Positions 8,810 through 21,196 of a DNA stretch of 64,000 nt are shown here, piece by piece. The DNA comes from an uncultured Thiohalocapsa sp. (lineage in GTDB: Bacteria; Pseudomonadota; Gammaproteobacteria; Chromatiales; Chromatiaceae). The translations under genes and the position numbers were made by a program. The notes under the pieces are model-generated. The model was given only the letters and a program-made list of their open reading frames with translations, was not told where the DNA came from and searched no databases. Where the stretch lies: the NCBI RefSeq assembly GCF_913063425.1, contig NZ_CAJXYK010000032.1, positions 1 to 64,000 of the forward strand. Direction: 5' to 3'. Numbering within the stretch: position 1 is the stretch's first letter; each line of letters starts with the position of its first letter.

Positions 8810-9630
8810 TGCACCTGCCTGCGAATCCAGCTGGAGGCGTACTCGGCCACCATCACGATGGCGATGATGAGCAGCAGGATGGCCGCCGCGGCGTCGTATT
8901 CGTACCTGTCCAGCGCGGTGTTGAGCGTGGACCCCACGCCGCCCGCCCCGACGATGCCGATGACCGCCGACTCGCGAAAATTGATGTCCAGCCGATACAG
9001 CGCGAGCCCGATGAGCCGCGGCATCACCTGCGGCTGAACGCCGTAATTCAGCGTCTGAAGCCAGGAGGCGCCGGCGGCGCGGATGGCCTCCACCTGCGCC
9101 TTGTCGATGTCCTCGATGTCCTCGGCGAGGAGCTTGGCGAGGAAGCCGATGGTGGCGAAGGCCAGGGTCAGAAAGCCCGCCAGCGGCCCGAAGCCCACCA
9201 TGGCCACGAACAGGATGGCGACGATGATCTCCTGCAGCGAGCGCGACACCGCGACGATGGCGCGACAGACGAGATACACCGGCAGGGGCGCAAGGTTGCG
9301 CGCGGCGCCGATGCCGATGGGCACGGAGATCAGCACGCCCACCACCGTCGCGGTGAGGGTCATGGTGAGGCTCTCCGTCAGCCCCTGCTGGATATCCCCC
9401 CAGCGGCTCACGAAGTCCGGCTGTACGAAGCCCGCGAGGAAGCGCAGCCCCCGCTCCCAGCCCTCCGCCGCCCGGCCCCAGTTGACCGTAAGGCTGCCGA
9501 TGCCGATGACGAGATAGGCCAGGGCGCCGAGGAGGAGCGCCCAGCGCAGTCGGGCATCGGCGATCAGCGGCGGGCGGCGCCAGCGGGTGGGACCATCGAC
9601 GACGGCGGGCGCACCGGGGGACGGGGTCAT
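8806..9630 (-). CDS. phnE: Phosphonate-type ABC transporter permease (first PhnE)
   Basis: A 274-residue PhnE-family permease with about six membrane helices and the coupling loop AAGASWLQTLNYGVQPQVMP, followed by IGIVGAGGVGSTL. The ATG at 9630 gives the usual N-terminus; codons further upstream cover a REP cluster and are not protein-like. It is similar in layout to the downstream permease, which indicates an old duplication. It lies 238 bp downstream of the ATPase gene in a phnD-phnC-phnE-phnE order. Confidence 0.85.
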   Translation of the reverse strand: MTPSPGAPAVVDGPTRWRRPPLIADARLRWALLLGALAYLVIGIGSLTVNWGRAAEGWERGLRFLAGFVQPDFVSRWGDIQQGLTESLTMTLTATVVGVLISVPIGIGAARNLAPLPVYLVCRAIVAVSRSLQEIIVAILFVAMVGFGPLAGFLTLAFATIGFLAKLLAEDIEDIDKAQVEAIRAAGASWLQTLNYGVQPQVMPRLIGLALYRLDINFRESAVIGIVGAGGVGSTLNTALDRYEYDAAAAILLLIIAIVMVAEYASSWIRRQVQ

Positions 9631-9743
9631 GGCTGGCGGGCGGGGCGTGCCTGGCTGCCCATGGGAAAGGCCCGGTGCAGCCGCGACTGATGGACACTCT
9701 GGGCGCTGCCGGCTGCAGCGGGGCTGCTGGTGCCCCGGCAGTC

Positions 9744-9857
9744 GTCGCGGCCGGGAGGCCGCTCCCACCCGCATGCACTTGTGGGAGCGGCATTCCTGCC
9801 GCGACGCCCGTGGGCGGCGGTGCACCGGCAGTCGTCGCGGCCGGCAGGCCGCTCCCA
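9744..9857. repeat. REP/BIME-like cluster of three palindromic units
   Basis: Three units of about 24 bp occur here: one inverted (GTCGCGGCCGGGAGGCCGCT at 9744), one forward (GTGGGAGCGGCATTCCTGCC at 9781) and one inverted (9834). Alternating orientation and a GTGGGAGCGGC core are typical of gammaproteobacterial REP elements. They sit between phnC and phnE inside the operon and can form strong hairpins that may stabilise or attenuate the transcript. Confidence 0.7.
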
Positions 9858-9868
9858 CCGGCGGGCGA

Positions 9869-10723
9869 TCACAGCGCCGCCGCCAGCTGGTCGTCGTCCG
9901 GCACGTCCGGACCGGCATCGCGCCCGGCGCCCGCCTCGCCCGCGGCGCTCCAGTCCTCCTCGCCGTAGATGGCGGTGAGCACCTCGGGGCTCAGGCCCTC
10001 CGGTGCACCGTCGTAGACGATGCGCCCGTCACGCAGGCCGACGATGCGCATCATGAACTGCCGCGCCAGGGCCACGTCGTGGATGTTGACGATGGCGGCG
10101 AGGCCGCGCTCGGCGCAGACCTCCCGCAGCAGACGCATGATCTGCCGCGAGGTCTTGGGGTCCAGGCTCGCCGTGGGCTCGTCCACCAGCAGGATCTCGG
10201 GCTCCTGCGCCAGGGCCCGGGCGATGCCGACGCGCTGGCGCTGCCCGCCGGAGAGGGCGTCGGCGCGCTTGTCGGCCTGCTCGCGCAGCCCCACCCGGTC
10301 CAGCAGCCGGAAGGCGCGGGCGATGTCCGCGGGCGGAAAGCGCCGCAGCCAGCTGCGCCAGAAGGGCACATAGCCCAGGCGCCCGGAGAGAACGTTCTCC
10401 ATCACCGTGAGCCGCTCCACCAGGGCGTACTCCTGGAAGATCATGCCCATGCGCCGCCGGGCACGCCGCAGCCCGCTGCGGCCGAGGTCCGTGACCGCCG
10501 TCTCGCCCAGCAGCACCCGGCCGGCGGTGGGCTCCACCAGGCGGTTGATGCAGCGGATCAGCGTGGACTTGCCGGCGCCGGAGGGGCCGATGAGCCCCAG
10601 CACCTGGCCCGCCGGCAGGGCGAGGCTCACGTCCGTGAGCGCCCGGTCGCCGGTGGCATAGCGCTTGGCGAGGCCCTCGACGCGGAGCTTAACGGCAGTC
10701 GTAGCTGACACCGTTGGCCGCAT
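9869..10723 (-). CDS. phnC: Phosphonate-type ABC transporter ATP-binding protein
   Basis: A 284-residue ABC ATPase with Walker [10 protein letters not shown], signature [15 protein letters not shown], Walker [13 protein letters not shown] and a switch His in NIHDVAL. These variants ([20 protein letters not shown]) are those of PhnC. It overlaps the 3' end of phnD by 35 bp; a GTG at 10711 is an alternative start. The extra acidic C-terminal tail after residue 255 is not conserved in the family. It energises the two downstream permeases. Confidence 0.88.
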   Translation of the reverse strand: MRPTVSATTAVKLRVEGLAKRYATGDRALTDVSLALPAGQVLGLIGPSGAGKSTLIRCINRLVEPTAGRVLLGETAVTDLGRSGLRRARRRMGMIFQEYALVERLTVMENVLSGRLGYVPFWRSWLRRFPPADIARAFRLLDRVGLREQADKRADALSGGQRQRVGIARALAQEPEILLVDEPTASLDPKTSRQIMRLLREVCAERGLAAIVNIHDVALARQFMMRIVGLRDGRIVYDGAPEGLSPEVLTAIYGEEDWSAAGEAGAGRDAGPDVPDDDQLAAAL

Positions 10724-11654
10724 CGATCTTGCGGATGACGTCCCAGTGCTCCTGGTAGGTGATGGGGATGAACTTGGCCTCGCCCGACTGCTCGAATTCC
10801 GCCGCCAGCGCGGAGCCCTCCCAGGGGAAGCTGAAAAAGGCCTCCCTGATCTTCTCCTGGAGCGCCGGCGTCAGGTTGTGGGCATAGCCGTAGCCGGTGG
10901 TCGGGAAGGTCTGGGACTTGTAGATGCTGACGATCTGATCCGGCTCGATGACATCGCGGGCGATCATCCGGCGCAGCACGGAGTTGGCCACGGAGGCCGC
11001 CGGATAGTCCTTGTTGGCGACGCCCATGATGGAGTTGTCGTGCTTGCCGGAGAAGGTCGGCTCGAAATCCCGGTCGGCGAGCATGTCGAACTCGCTTTTG
11101 AGGATTGCGGACGGTGCCTTGTAGCCGGAGTTGGACGTGGGCGACGTGAAGGCGAGCTTGCCGCCCCTGATGTCCTGCACCTGATCGATGCCGCTGCCGG
11201 GATGGGTGATGATCTCCATCTCGTAGCCGAAGCTGTCGTCGGCGCCCGCCATCATCGCGAAGGGCACGAAGCCCGCGCAGTTCACGGCCAACGGGTTGGA
11301 GCCCGTGTTGAAGCCGGCGACATGCAGGCGCCCGGCGCGCATGGCCTCGATCTGTGCGGCGTTGGATTGGACGGGAAAGAACTGCACGCGCTTGCCCGTC
11401 ACCGCTTCCATGTGGTCGAGGAAGCCTTCCCAGACCTTGGCATAGACCGACGGGTCCTCCACCGGCGTGTACGCGAACACCAGCACCGGCGGGTCCACCA
11501 GCGCGGCCGGGTCCTCCGGCGTGTCCGCCACCAGATCGCCGTCGGCATCCGTAAACCGTGGGTCCAGGGCCAGGGCCGGCAGGGCCAGGGCCAGGGCCAG
11601 GCCCGGGGCCGCAAAGCCGAGCAGGACCCGACGAAGCGCATCGAAAGGCATCAC
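10689..11654 (-). CDS. phnD: Phosphonate/phosphite-type periplasmic binding protein
   Basis: A 321-residue PhnD-family binding protein. It starts with an export signal (hydrophobic run [19 protein letters not shown]) and then has the family core [21 protein letters not shown] and [17 protein letters not shown], which contact the phosphoryl oxygens in known PhnD structures. It is the first gene of the transport operon. The ATG at 11651 is equally possible as a start. Ligand specificity cannot be read from the sequence. Confidence 0.85.
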   Translation of the reverse strand: MMPFDALRRVLLGFAAPGLALALALPALALDPRFTDADGDLVADTPEDPAALVDPPVLVFAYTPVEDPSVYAKVWEGFLDHMEAVTGKRVQFFPVQSNAAQIEAMRAGRLHVAGFNTGSNPLAVNCAGFVPFAMMAGADDSFGYEMEIITHPGSGIDQVQDIRGGKLAFTSPTSNSGYKAPSAILKSEFDMLADRDFEPTFSGKHDNSIMGVANKDYPAASVANSVLRRMIARDVIEPDQIVSIYKSQTFPTTGYGYAHNLTPALQEKIREAFFSFPWEGSALAAEFEQSGEAKFIPITYQEHWDVIRKIDAANGVSYDCR

Positions 11655-11716
11655 CGTTACCTCTGCATCACCATCCGCCGGAGATTAACCAGCGAGTGTG
11701 ACAGGGCGATGACGGT

Positions 11717-12064
11717 TCAGCCCGTGGCGGTCTTGAGCGGCGCGGCTGCCTGCTGCTCCGCCTCCGCCTCCAGCTGCGCCTGGTAAGCGGCGTTGACGCG
11801 GTCGCGCAGCTCCTTGCCGGGCTTGAAGTGGGGGACGTACTTGCCGGCAAGCGCCACGGAGTCGCCGGTCTTGGGGTTGCGGCCGATGCGCGGCGGGCGA
11901 TAGTGCAGCGAGAAGCTGCCGAAGCCGCGGATCTCAATGCGCTCGCCGGCGGCGAGTGCAGCGCTCATCTGCTCGAGAATGCAGCGCACGGCGAGCTCGA
12001 CGTCCTTACAGGCGAGATGGCTCTGCTGTTCGGCCAGGATCTCGATGAGCTCCGATTTCATCAT
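11717..12064 (-). CDS. ihfB: Integration host factor subunit beta
   Basis: A 115-residue DNA-bending protein of the HU/IHF family. The segment [26 protein letters not shown] is the beta arm with the intercalating Pro, and [13 protein letters not shown] is diagnostic of the beta subunit. It is about 20 residues longer than E. coli IhfB because of an Ala/Glu-rich tail. Gene order rpsA-ihfB is the classic gammaproteobacterial arrangement. IHF helps sigma54 activators loop DNA, which is relevant to the nif region of this window. Confidence 0.93.
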   Translation of the reverse strand: MMKSELIEILAEQQSHLACKDVELAVRCILEQMSAALAAGERIEIRGFGSFSLHYRPPRIGRNPKTGDSVALAGKYVPHFKPGKELRDRVNAAYQAQLEAEAEQQAAAPLKTATG

Positions 12065-12174
12065 GATGCATCACCCCGAAAATGCTGGGCGGGTTTGGCC
12101 CCGCCGCCACCTGCCCGGCGGGCCGGCGGCGGGACCGCACGCGGGCGGCGGTCCGGCGTGGCCGGTGCTCAGGG

Positions 12175-13857
12175 TCAGTCTTCCTTGGCGGCCTCCTCCA
12201 TCTGCTGCTTGAGGATGTCGCCCAGGGTCGCGGTGCCGGCCTGCGCCTCGCGCGCATAGCCCTTGATGGCCGCCTGCTCGTCGGCCATGTCCTTTGCCTT
12301 CACGGACAGGGAGATGGTGCGGTTCTTCCGGTCCACGCCCATGAACTTGGCCTCGATCTCCTCGCCGGGCTTCAGCACCTGGCGGGCATCCTCGACGCGG
12401 TCGCGGGAGATCTCGGAGGCGCGCAGATAGCCTTCCACGCCTTCGCCCAGGTCCACGGTGGCACCCTTGGCATCCACCTCGCTGATGGTGCCCGTGACGA
12501 TGCTGCCCTTCTCGTTCAGGGCGACAAAGCTGGAGAAGGGGTCCTTGTCCAGCTGCTTGACGCCGAGGGAGATGCGCTCGCGCTCCGGGTCCACCGACAG
12601 CACCACGGTCTCCACCTCGTCGCCCTTCTTGAAGCGGCGCAGGGCCTCCTCGCCGGCCTCGTCCCAGGAGATGTCGGACAGATGAACCAGCCCGTCGATG
12701 CCGCCGTCCAGGCCGATGAAGATGCCGAAGTCGGTGATGGACTTGATCTGACCACTGACCCGGTCGCCCTTCTTGTAGGTGGCGGAGAACTCGTCCCAGG
12801 GGTTGCTCTGGCACTGCTTGATGCCCAACGAGATGCGGCGGCGCTCCTCATCGATGTCGAGGATCATGACCTCCACCTCGTCGCCCAGGGCGACCACCTT
12901 GGTGGGATGCACGTTCTTGTTGGTCCAGTCCATCTCGGAGACGTGCACGAGGCCCTCGACGCCCTCTTCGATCTCCACGAAGCAGCCGTAGTCCGCGATG
13001 TTGGTGACCTTGCCGAAGACGCGGGTGCCCTCCGGATAGCGGCGGGAGATGTTCACCCACGGGTCCTCGCCCATCTGCTTCAGGCCCAGGGAGACACGCT
13101 GGCGCTCGCGGTCGAACTTGAGCACCTTGACCATGATCTCCTGGCCGATCTCGACGACCTCAGACGGGTGCTTCACCCGGCGCCAGGCCATGTCGGTGAT
13201 GTGCAGCAGGCCGTCGATGCCGCCCAGGTCCAGGAAGGCGCCGTAGTCGGTGAGGTTCTTGACCACGCCCTGGAGCTCCAGGCCTTCTTCGAGCTTCTCC
13301 AGCAGGGCCTCGCGCTCGGCGCTGTATTCCTCTTCCACGACGGCGCGACGGGAGACGACGACGTTGTTGCGCCGGCGGTCCAGCTTGATGACCTTGAACT
13401 CCAGGTCCTTGCCTTCGAGGTAGGTGGTGTCGCGCACCGGGCGCACGTCCACCAGGGAGCCGGGCAGGAACGCGCGCACGTTGCCGAGCTCCACGGTGAA
13501 GCCGCCCTTGACCTTGCCGTTGATCATGCCCTTGACGGTGTCGCCGTCCTCGAAGGCCTTCTCCAGCTGATCCCAGGCGGCGAAGCGCTTCGCCTTCTCG
13601 CGCGAGAGCCGGGTGGTGCCGAAGCCGTCCTCGACGGCGTCCAGGGCCACCTCCACCTCGTCGCCGACGGCGACTTCCAGCTCGCCCTCGGGCGAGATGA
13701 ACTGGTTGCGCGGGATGATCCCCTCGGTCTTCAGGCCGGCGTAGACGATGACCACGTCCGGCGTGATGTCCACCACCTCTCCGGTGATGACGGTGCCCGG
13801 TTGGAGCTGGGTGTTGGTAAGGCTCTCTTCGAAGAGCTCAGCGAAGCTTTCGGTCAT
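12175..13857 (-). CDS. rpsA: 30S ribosomal protein S1
   Basis: A 560-residue protein, close to E. coli S1 (557), with six successive S1 RNA-binding domains that bring mRNA to the ribosome. The N-terminus [13 protein letters not shown] is canonical, and repeats carry typical blocks such as [21 protein letters not shown] and [22 protein letters not shown]. It lies between cmk and ihfB in the usual order. Confidence 0.96.
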   Translation of the reverse strand: MTESFAELFEESLTNTQLQPGTVITGEVVDITPDVVIVYAGLKTEGIIPRNQFISPEGELEVAVGDEVEVALDAVEDGFGTTRLSREKAKRFAAWDQLEKAFEDGDTVKGMINGKVKGGFTVELGNVRAFLPGSLVDVRPVRDTTYLEGKDLEFKVIKLDRRRNNVVVSRRAVVEEEYSAEREALLEKLEEGLELQGVVKNLTDYGAFLDLGGIDGLLHITDMAWRRVKHPSEVVEIGQEIMVKVLKFDRERQRVSLGLKQMGEDPWVNISRRYPEGTRVFGKVTNIADYGCFVEIEEGVEGLVHVSEMDWTNKNVHPTKVVALGDEVEVMILDIDEERRRISLGIKQCQSNPWDEFSATYKKGDRVSGQIKSITDFGIFIGLDGGIDGLVHLSDISWDEAGEEALRRFKKGDEVETVVLSVDPERERISLGVKQLDKDPFSSFVALNEKGSIVTGTISEVDAKGATVDLGEGVEGYLRASEISRDRVEDARQVLKPGEEIEAKFMGVDRKNRTISLSVKAKDMADEQAAIKGYAREAQAGTATLGDILKQQMEEAAKED

Positions 13858-14212
13858 GAGGTTGGGTTTTTCCTGGCCGGGTGGGCGCCGCGGTGCGCTG
13901 TGGTGGGCACGCTGCGGGGCATGTTGCGATGGCAGCGTCGTGACAGCTCGGCCCGCGGCTCGCCGGCGGGGGATGAGAGGTCACCGAGCACGCCGCCCGG
14001 CCTGTTCCTATGCTGCTGCAAGGGTGAATGAAACACCGGTGGCGGACCACCGGCAGCTCGGTTGCGGTGCCCGGCACCGCGGCTCTCTTTCTGCGACAAC
14101 TGCTGACTGCTCGGAGCCGGCTCGATGCCCCGCCCGTAGGATGCCGGCTGGGGCCGGTACGCGCTGGGGCGACGGCGACGGCGACGGTCCCGACGATGGC
14201 ACCGGCGACGGA
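13858..14212. other. rpsA leader / cmk-rpsA intergenic region
   Basis: About 355 bp with no convincing gene on either strand. It contains a perfect stem-loop at 14036-14053 (7-bp arms CCGGTGG/CCACCGG, 4-base loop) about 180 bp upstream of the rpsA start. No T-run follows the stem on the minus strand, so it is not a good factor-independent terminator; a leader structure of rpsA is possible. Near 14167-14187 there is a short GGCGAC repeat. Confidence 0.4.
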
Positions 14213-14932
14213 TCAGGCGCCGGACTGGACGCCGGATGACGCCTGGAGCGCCTGCGGCAGCCGGCGGCGGACCGCGTCCACCACGCATGCCAGCACGGCG
14301 TCGATGTCGAGCGCCGAAGTGTCGATGATCACGGCGTCGTCCGCCGGCGCCAGGGGGCTTGCGGCGCGCTCGCGATCACGGCGATCGCGCTCGGCCAGCT
14401 CCTGCGCAAGACTGTGCAAGTTAGCATCCATGCCCTTGTCTTTCAACTGCTTATAGCGCCGATCCGCGCGCACTTCCGGACTTGCGTCAAGGTAGAGCTT
14501 GAGGGCGGCCTCCGGGAAAACGACGGTGCCCATGTCACGGCCGTCCGCGATGAGCCCCGGTGGGCGCACCGCCTCGCGCTGGAGCCGCCACAGGGCCTGG
14601 CGCACGGCGGGCTGTGCCGCCACGCGGGAGGCGTGCTCGGCGGCGGCGGCGGTACGGATGTCGGTGCTCACATCGAGGTCGTCAAGCAGCACCCGCTCGC
14701 CATCGAAGCGGATGTGAAGGGCCTGCGCCAGGGCGCCCAGCGCGTCGCCGTCATCCAGGTCCAGCCCGCGGCGCACGGCGGCGAGCCCGACACAGCGGTA
14801 GAGCGCACCCGTGTCCAGCACATGCCAGCCGAGCAGCTGCGCAAGCCGCCCGGCAATGGTGCCCTTGCCGGTGCCGGAGGGCCCATCGACGGTGATCACG
14901 GGCGCCGCCAGGCCCGCCGCGGGCTCGATCAT
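14213..14932 (-). CDS. cmk: Cytidylate kinase
   Basis: A 239-residue kinase that phosphorylates CMP and dCMP. It has the P-loop GPSGTGKGT (residues 18-26), the NMP-binding block LIADGRDMGTVVFP and the lid YKQLKDKGMD, and a length near the 227 of E. coli Cmk. Its ATG overlaps the aroA stop (ATGA), so the pair is co-translated. The position between aroA and rpsA is conserved in gammaproteobacteria. Confidence 0.95.
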   Translation of the reverse strand: MIEPAAGLAAPVITVDGPSGTGKGTIAGRLAQLLGWHVLDTGALYRCVGLAAVRRGLDLDDGDALGALAQALHIRFDGERVLLDDLDVSTDIRTAAAAEHASRVAAQPAVRQALWRLQREAVRPPGLIADGRDMGTVVFPEAALKLYLDASPEVRADRRYKQLKDKGMDANLHSLAQELAERDRRDRERAASPLAPADDAVIIDTSALDIDAVLACVVDAVRRRLPQALQASSGVQSGA

Positions 14933-16245
14933 GCCGGTGTCTCCTCGATGCCCAGCCCGGCCGCCGCCGCCAGCGTCGCGAAGCCCGGAAAGGAGGTGTC
15001 CACGTTGGCGCAGTCCTGCACCAGCACCGGGGCCTCCGCCCGCAGCGCCGCCATGGCAAAGGCCATGGCGATGCGGTGGTCACCGTGGCTGTCCACACTG
15101 CCGCCGGCGAGGGGCGCACCGCCCCGACCCTGGATGCGGATGCCGTCCGGCAGGACTTCGGTCTCGACGCCCAGGCGGCCCAGCCCCGCCGCCATCACGG
15201 CGATGCGGTCGCTCTCCTTCACCCGCAGCTCCTCGGCACCGGTGAGCAGCGTTTCGCCTTCGGCGCAGGCGGCGGCGACGAAGAGCGCCGGGAACTCGTC
15301 GATGGCGAGCGGCACCTGCTCGGCGGGGATCTCGATGCCCCGCAGCCGTGCGCTGCGCACGCGCAGGTCCGCCACCGGCTCCGCGCCGCACTGGCGCGGG
15401 TTCTCCACAGCGATGTCGGCGCCCATGGCCTTGAGAATGTTCAGCACGCCCACCCGTGTCGGGTTCACGCCCACCGCCGGCAGGGTCACAGCGCCGCCGG
15501 CGGCGATGCTCGCCCCCACCAGAAAGAAGGCGGCGGAGGAAATGTCCGCCGGGACCTCGACGGGTGCCGCCGTGAGCCGGCTGCCGCCCTCAATGCAGAC
15601 CCGGGCACCGTCGCGCCGAACCGCACAGCCGAAGGTGGCCAGCATGCGCTCGGTGTGGTCGCGGGTGACGGCGGGCTCGGTGACGCAGGTCTCACCGTCC
15701 GCATAAAGTCCGGCCAGCAGCAGGCAGGACTTCACCTGGGCGCTCGCCACCGGCATGGCGTAGTCGATGCCGTGCAGGCGCGGCACCGGGCGGATCAGCA
15801 GCGGCGCGGTGCCGGCGGCAGTGGTCTCGATGTCGGCGCCCATGCGCGCGAGCGGCTCGGTGACCCGGCGCATGGGCCGGCGCGACAGGGACGCATCGCC
15901 CACCAGGGTGGTGGCGAAACGCTGCCCTGCGAGCAGCCCGCACAGGAGCCGCATGGCCGTGCCGGCGTTACCGACATCCAGCGGCGCTGCGGGCGCCGTG
16001 AGCCCGTCGCGCCCGACCCCGCGGATGCGCAGCTCGCCCCGCGCGGGGCCTTCGATGGCGACGCCCATGCGGCGGAAGGCGGCGAGCGTGGCCAGGCTGT
16101 CGGCGCCTTCGAGAAAGCCCGTCACCTGCGTCTCGCCGTCTGCCAGGGCACCGAGCATGATGGCGCGGTGCGAGACCGACTTGTCCCCGGGCACCCGGAT
16201 CTCGCCCACGAGTGTACCGCCCGGCGCCACGGCGTAGCCGCGCAC
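14929..16245 (-). CDS. aroA: 3-phosphoshikimate 1-carboxyvinyltransferase (EPSP synthase)
   Basis: Sixth step of the shikimate pathway. The N-terminal block GEIRVPGDKSVSHRAIM holds the conserved Lys/Ser of the active site, followed by GNAGTAMRLLCGLL, RRPMRRVTEPL, VKESDRI and HGDHRIAMAFA. From the GTG at 16245 the protein is 438 residues, matching the family (about 430). The frame stays open to 16542, adding up to 98 low-complexity residues that family members lack, so the exact start is uncertain; an ATG (MAQAAGRSW) at about 16404 is an alternative. Confidence 0.9.
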   Translation of the reverse strand: MRGYAVAPGGTLVGEIRVPGDKSVSHRAIMLGALADGETQVTGFLEGADSLATLAAFRRMGVAIEGPARGELRIRGVGRDGLTAPAAPLDVGNAGTAMRLLCGLLAGQRFATTLVGDASLSRRPMRRVTEPLARMGADIETTAAGTAPLLIRPVPRLHGIDYAMPVASAQVKSCLLLAGLYADGETCVTEPAVTRDHTERMLATFGCAVRRDGARVCIEGGSRLTAAPVEVPADISSAAFFLVGASIAAGGAVTLPAVGVNPTRVGVLNILKAMGADIAVENPRQCGAEPVADLRVRSARLRGIEIPAEQVPLAIDEFPALFVAAACAEGETLLTGAEELRVKESDRIAVMAAGLGRLGVETEVLPDGIRIQGRGGAPLAGGSVDSHGDHRIAMAFAMAALRAEAPVLVQDCANVDTSFPGFATLAAAAGLGIEETPA

Positions 16246-16659
16246 GGGCGCCGGCGGGACTGCCTGCGGAGGCTGGTCTGTCGCTGGATCCGGGCTCAAG
16301 GCGCTGGCGCTCAAGTCGATGCGGCTCAAGTCAGTGGGGCTCCCAATGCGTCGGTGGGTGAGTCGGGGGCGTCGCAGCCATGATCGGCCGGCCGCCTGCG
16401 CCATCGAGCCTGCGATCAGGCGGCACAGGATCAGACGGCACAGCAGGGCGTGCGGTGCCGGCGGCAACAGGCCAGCATAGCCGGCGTTCCCGACCCCACT
16501 TGCATCGGGGCGGCAAAAACGCTGCAAAATAGCGCAGCCCAAACGCGGTGTAAATCCTCTGCGCGGGGCCCAGCGGCGTTGTGGCCGGCATTGTGCCCGG
16601 CGTTGCCGACAACCGCCGGCGCCCCCGCCCCCGACAACACACCTTCAGGAGAGCATCAG
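16246..16659. other. Divergent aroA / flavoprotein promoter region
   Basis: About 414 bp between the likely aroA start and the flavoprotein start. It is less GC-rich around 16490-16560 (runs such as GCAAAAACGCTGCAAAATAG), where promoters for both directions are expected, but no hexamer pair is convincing. Part of it may code for an N-terminal extension of AroA if a distal start is used. Confidence 0.35.
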
Positions 16660-18078
16660 GTGCAAGAAAGAAGCGTCGACGTGGCCATCATCGGCTCCGG
16701 CACCGCCGGCCTCAACGCCATGGCCCAGGTGCGCAAGGCCGGCAAGTCCTTCGTCCTCATCAACGGCGGCGAGCCCGGCACCACCTGCGCCCGGGTGGGG
16801 TGCATGCCATCGAAAGCGATGATCCAGGTGGCGGAGGACTACCACCGCCGCACGCACCTCGGCAAATACGGCATCGACGGCCACGAGGCGATGACGCTCG
16901 ACATCCCCGAGGCCATGGAGCATGTGCAGGACCTGCGCGACATCTTCGTGGACCGGGTGCTCGGCAGCAGCACCGACGACATGCCGGAGGACCTGTTCAT
17001 CCAGGACTACGCCCGCTTCCTGGAGCCGACGCTGCTGGCGGTGGGCCAGGGCGCAGACGCACAGCGCATCCGTGCCGGCGCCGTGGTCATCGCCACCGGC
17101 TCCACGCCCTTGGTGCCGGCGGCCTGGCGCGAGCTCGGCGAGCGGATCCTCACCACCGACACCCTGTTCGAGCTTGAAGACCTGCCCAGGTCCATCGCCG
17201 TGATCGGGCTCGGCACCATCGGCCTGGAGCTCGGGCAGAGCCTGCACCGGCTGGGGGTCGAGGTGACGGGCTTCGATCAGCAGACGCAGATCGCCGGGCT
17301 GCGCGACCCTGCCGTCAACGAGGCCGCCATCGCGCTGATGCAGAAGGAATTCCCGCTGCACCTGGGCGTCGCCGCCGAGATCGAAGCGGACGGCGACGGG
17401 CTGCGGGTGCGCGCCGGCGAGGCAGCAGTGAGCGTGGAGCGGGTGCTCGTGAGCATCGGCCGGGTACCGAACATCGCCCACCTGGCGCTGGAGAACCTGG
17501 GCGTCCCGCTGGACACCAGCGGTCTGCCGCCGTTCGCCCCCGACACCATGCAGGTGGCGGACCTGCCGGTGTTCATCGCCGGCGACGTCAACGGTCAGCG
17601 CCAGATCCTCCACGAGGCCGGGGACGAGGGCAAGATCGCGGGCTTCAACGCCGCCCGCGGCGAGGTCCGGGCCTTCCGCCGCAAGACACCGATGCACATC
17701 AACTTCTGCGACCCGAACATCTGCGCCGTCGGCGAGCGCTTCGACGCGCTGGAGCCCGCCACCACCGCCGTCGGCGAGATCAATCTCGCCCCCGTCGGCC
17801 GCGCGCTGATCATGGGTAAGAACCGCGGCGTGCTGCGCGTCTACGCCGACAAGGCCGACGGGCGCCTGCGCGGCATGGAGATGATCGGCCCCAAGGGCGA
17901 GCACCTCGCCCATCTCATGTGCTGGTGCATCCAGCAGGGCCTCAGCGTCGGCGAGCTGCTGCGCATGCCCTTCTACCACCCGGTGATCGAAGAGGCCCTG
18001 CAGGCGGCACTGTACGACGCCTACGGCAAGGTGCAGCAGAAGAACGAAGGACTGACGGAGCTTAAGATGATCCGGTGA
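16660..18078 (+). CDS. Dihydrolipoyl dehydrogenase-like FAD/NAD flavoprotein
   Basis: A 472-residue class I pyridine nucleotide-disulfide oxidoreductase. It has the FAD motif GSGTAGLNAM, the redox-active disulfide TCARVGCMPSK, the NAD-binding GLGTIGLELG, and a dimer-domain HP (FYHPVIEEAL) serving as the catalytic His of the partner subunit. The GTG at 16660 follows a CAGGAGAG site by 6-7 bases; upstream in-frame codons are not conserved. It is not next to pyruvate or oxoglutarate dehydrogenase genes, so it may be a stand-alone lipoamide dehydrogenase or a relative with another disulfide substrate. Confidence 0.85.
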   Translation: MQERSVDVAIIGSGTAGLNAMAQVRKAGKSFVLINGGEPGTTCARVGCMPSKAMIQVAEDYHRRTHLGKYGIDGHEAMTLDIPEAMEHVQDLRDIFVDRVLGSSTDDMPEDLFIQDYARFLEPTLLAVGQGADAQRIRAGAVVIATGSTPLVPAAWRELGERILTTDTLFELEDLPRSIAVIGLGTIGLELGQSLHRLGVEVTGFDQQTQIAGLRDPAVNEAAIALMQKEFPLHLGVAAEIEADGDGLRVRAGEAAVSVERVLVSIGRVPNIAHLALENLGVPLDTSGLPPFAPDTMQVADLPVFIAGDVNGQRQILHEAGDEGKIAGFNAARGEVRAFRRKTPMHINFCDPNICAVGERFDALEPATTAVGEINLAPVGRALIMGKNRGVLRVYADKADGRLRGMEMIGPKGEHLAHLMCWCIQQGLSVGELLRMPFYHPVIEEALQAALYDAYGKVQQKNEGLTELKMIR

Positions 18079-18116
18079 GTCAGCGCGCGCCGGCGCAGGC
18101 CAGCCGCCGGGGCAGG

Positions 18117-20416
<2,300 letters not shown>

Positions 20417-20420
<4 letters not shown>

Positions 20421-20950
20421 CACATCAGGTCGTCCGGGACCTCGTAGTCGGCATAAGGGTCGTCCGGGTCGGCGCTGCCCGGCTTGTTCCAGACCACCAG
20501 GGTGGCGGGGTCCGTCGCCTCCACCCGTTCCGCCACCGCGGCGGGCACCAGCTCGTAGAAGTCGTCGTGCCGGACGATGGCGAGCTCGCCGTCGGCAATG
20601 GACTTCTGCTGCGCGCTCTTGACATAGAGCCGCTTCAGGGCCGAGCCGTCGGCAAAGTTGTAGGCGATATCGCCGCCGTCGCGGGAGACGCGGTTGTCGC
20701 GGACCTGCTGCCACAGGGCCACCAGCTCCGCCTTGCGCTGTCGCTCGGCCTCGCGCTGGCGGTTCAGCTCCTGGTCGCGGCGGCGCTTCTCGGCCGCCGC
20801 CTGTTGGGCGGCGGCACTGTGCTCGGCATCGGCGGCGGCCCGGCCGCCGCCGGCACGCTTCTGCTTGCGCTTCTTGCTCTTCGCCTGCTTCAGCTTCTGC
20901 TCGTCCACGAGCCCCGCCTTGAGCAGCTGATCCTGCAGCGAGTTGGCCAT
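20417..20950 (-). CDS. DUF2058 family protein (YaiL-like)
   Basis: A 177-residue cytoplasmic protein of the DUF2058 family. The N-terminus [15 protein letters not shown] is canonical, followed by a very basic Lys/Arg/Ala coiled coil (residues 20-85), then the conserved C-terminal part ([23 protein letters not shown]). It is thought to bind RNA or ribosomes, but no activity is established. It starts an operon-like pair with the hybrid kinase. An ATG at 20950 is the family start; a longer frame upstream is not conserved. Confidence 0.85.
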
Positions 20951-21196
20951 GTCGTCTGCCTCCGCAACCGCGGCCGGCGAGCGCCGCAGGCTGCGCACCG
21001 GGTCCGCCGAGAAACCATCGGCAGATTGTAGCCCAGCGCTGGGCCGGCTTGTCTGCCGCAGGCTGTCCCTCGCCGGGCACCGGCAGTAGAATCCGCGTCC
21101 GGGCGGGAGCAAGCCTCCGCTCCCCGGCCGCCGTCCACCCAGTGCCAGCGTCCCAGCGGCCCCCTGTCAGGGCCACCGTCAAGGAGACTCATCACC

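Noticed and set aside
7991-11654. Phosphonate degradation locus
   Set aside because: Only transport genes are present; no C-P lyase, phosphonatase or phosphite dehydrogenase gene is seen.
14036-14053. Stem-loop as terminator of cmk
   Set aside because: The stem is perfect but no T-run follows on the minus strand, so it is described only as a leader structure.
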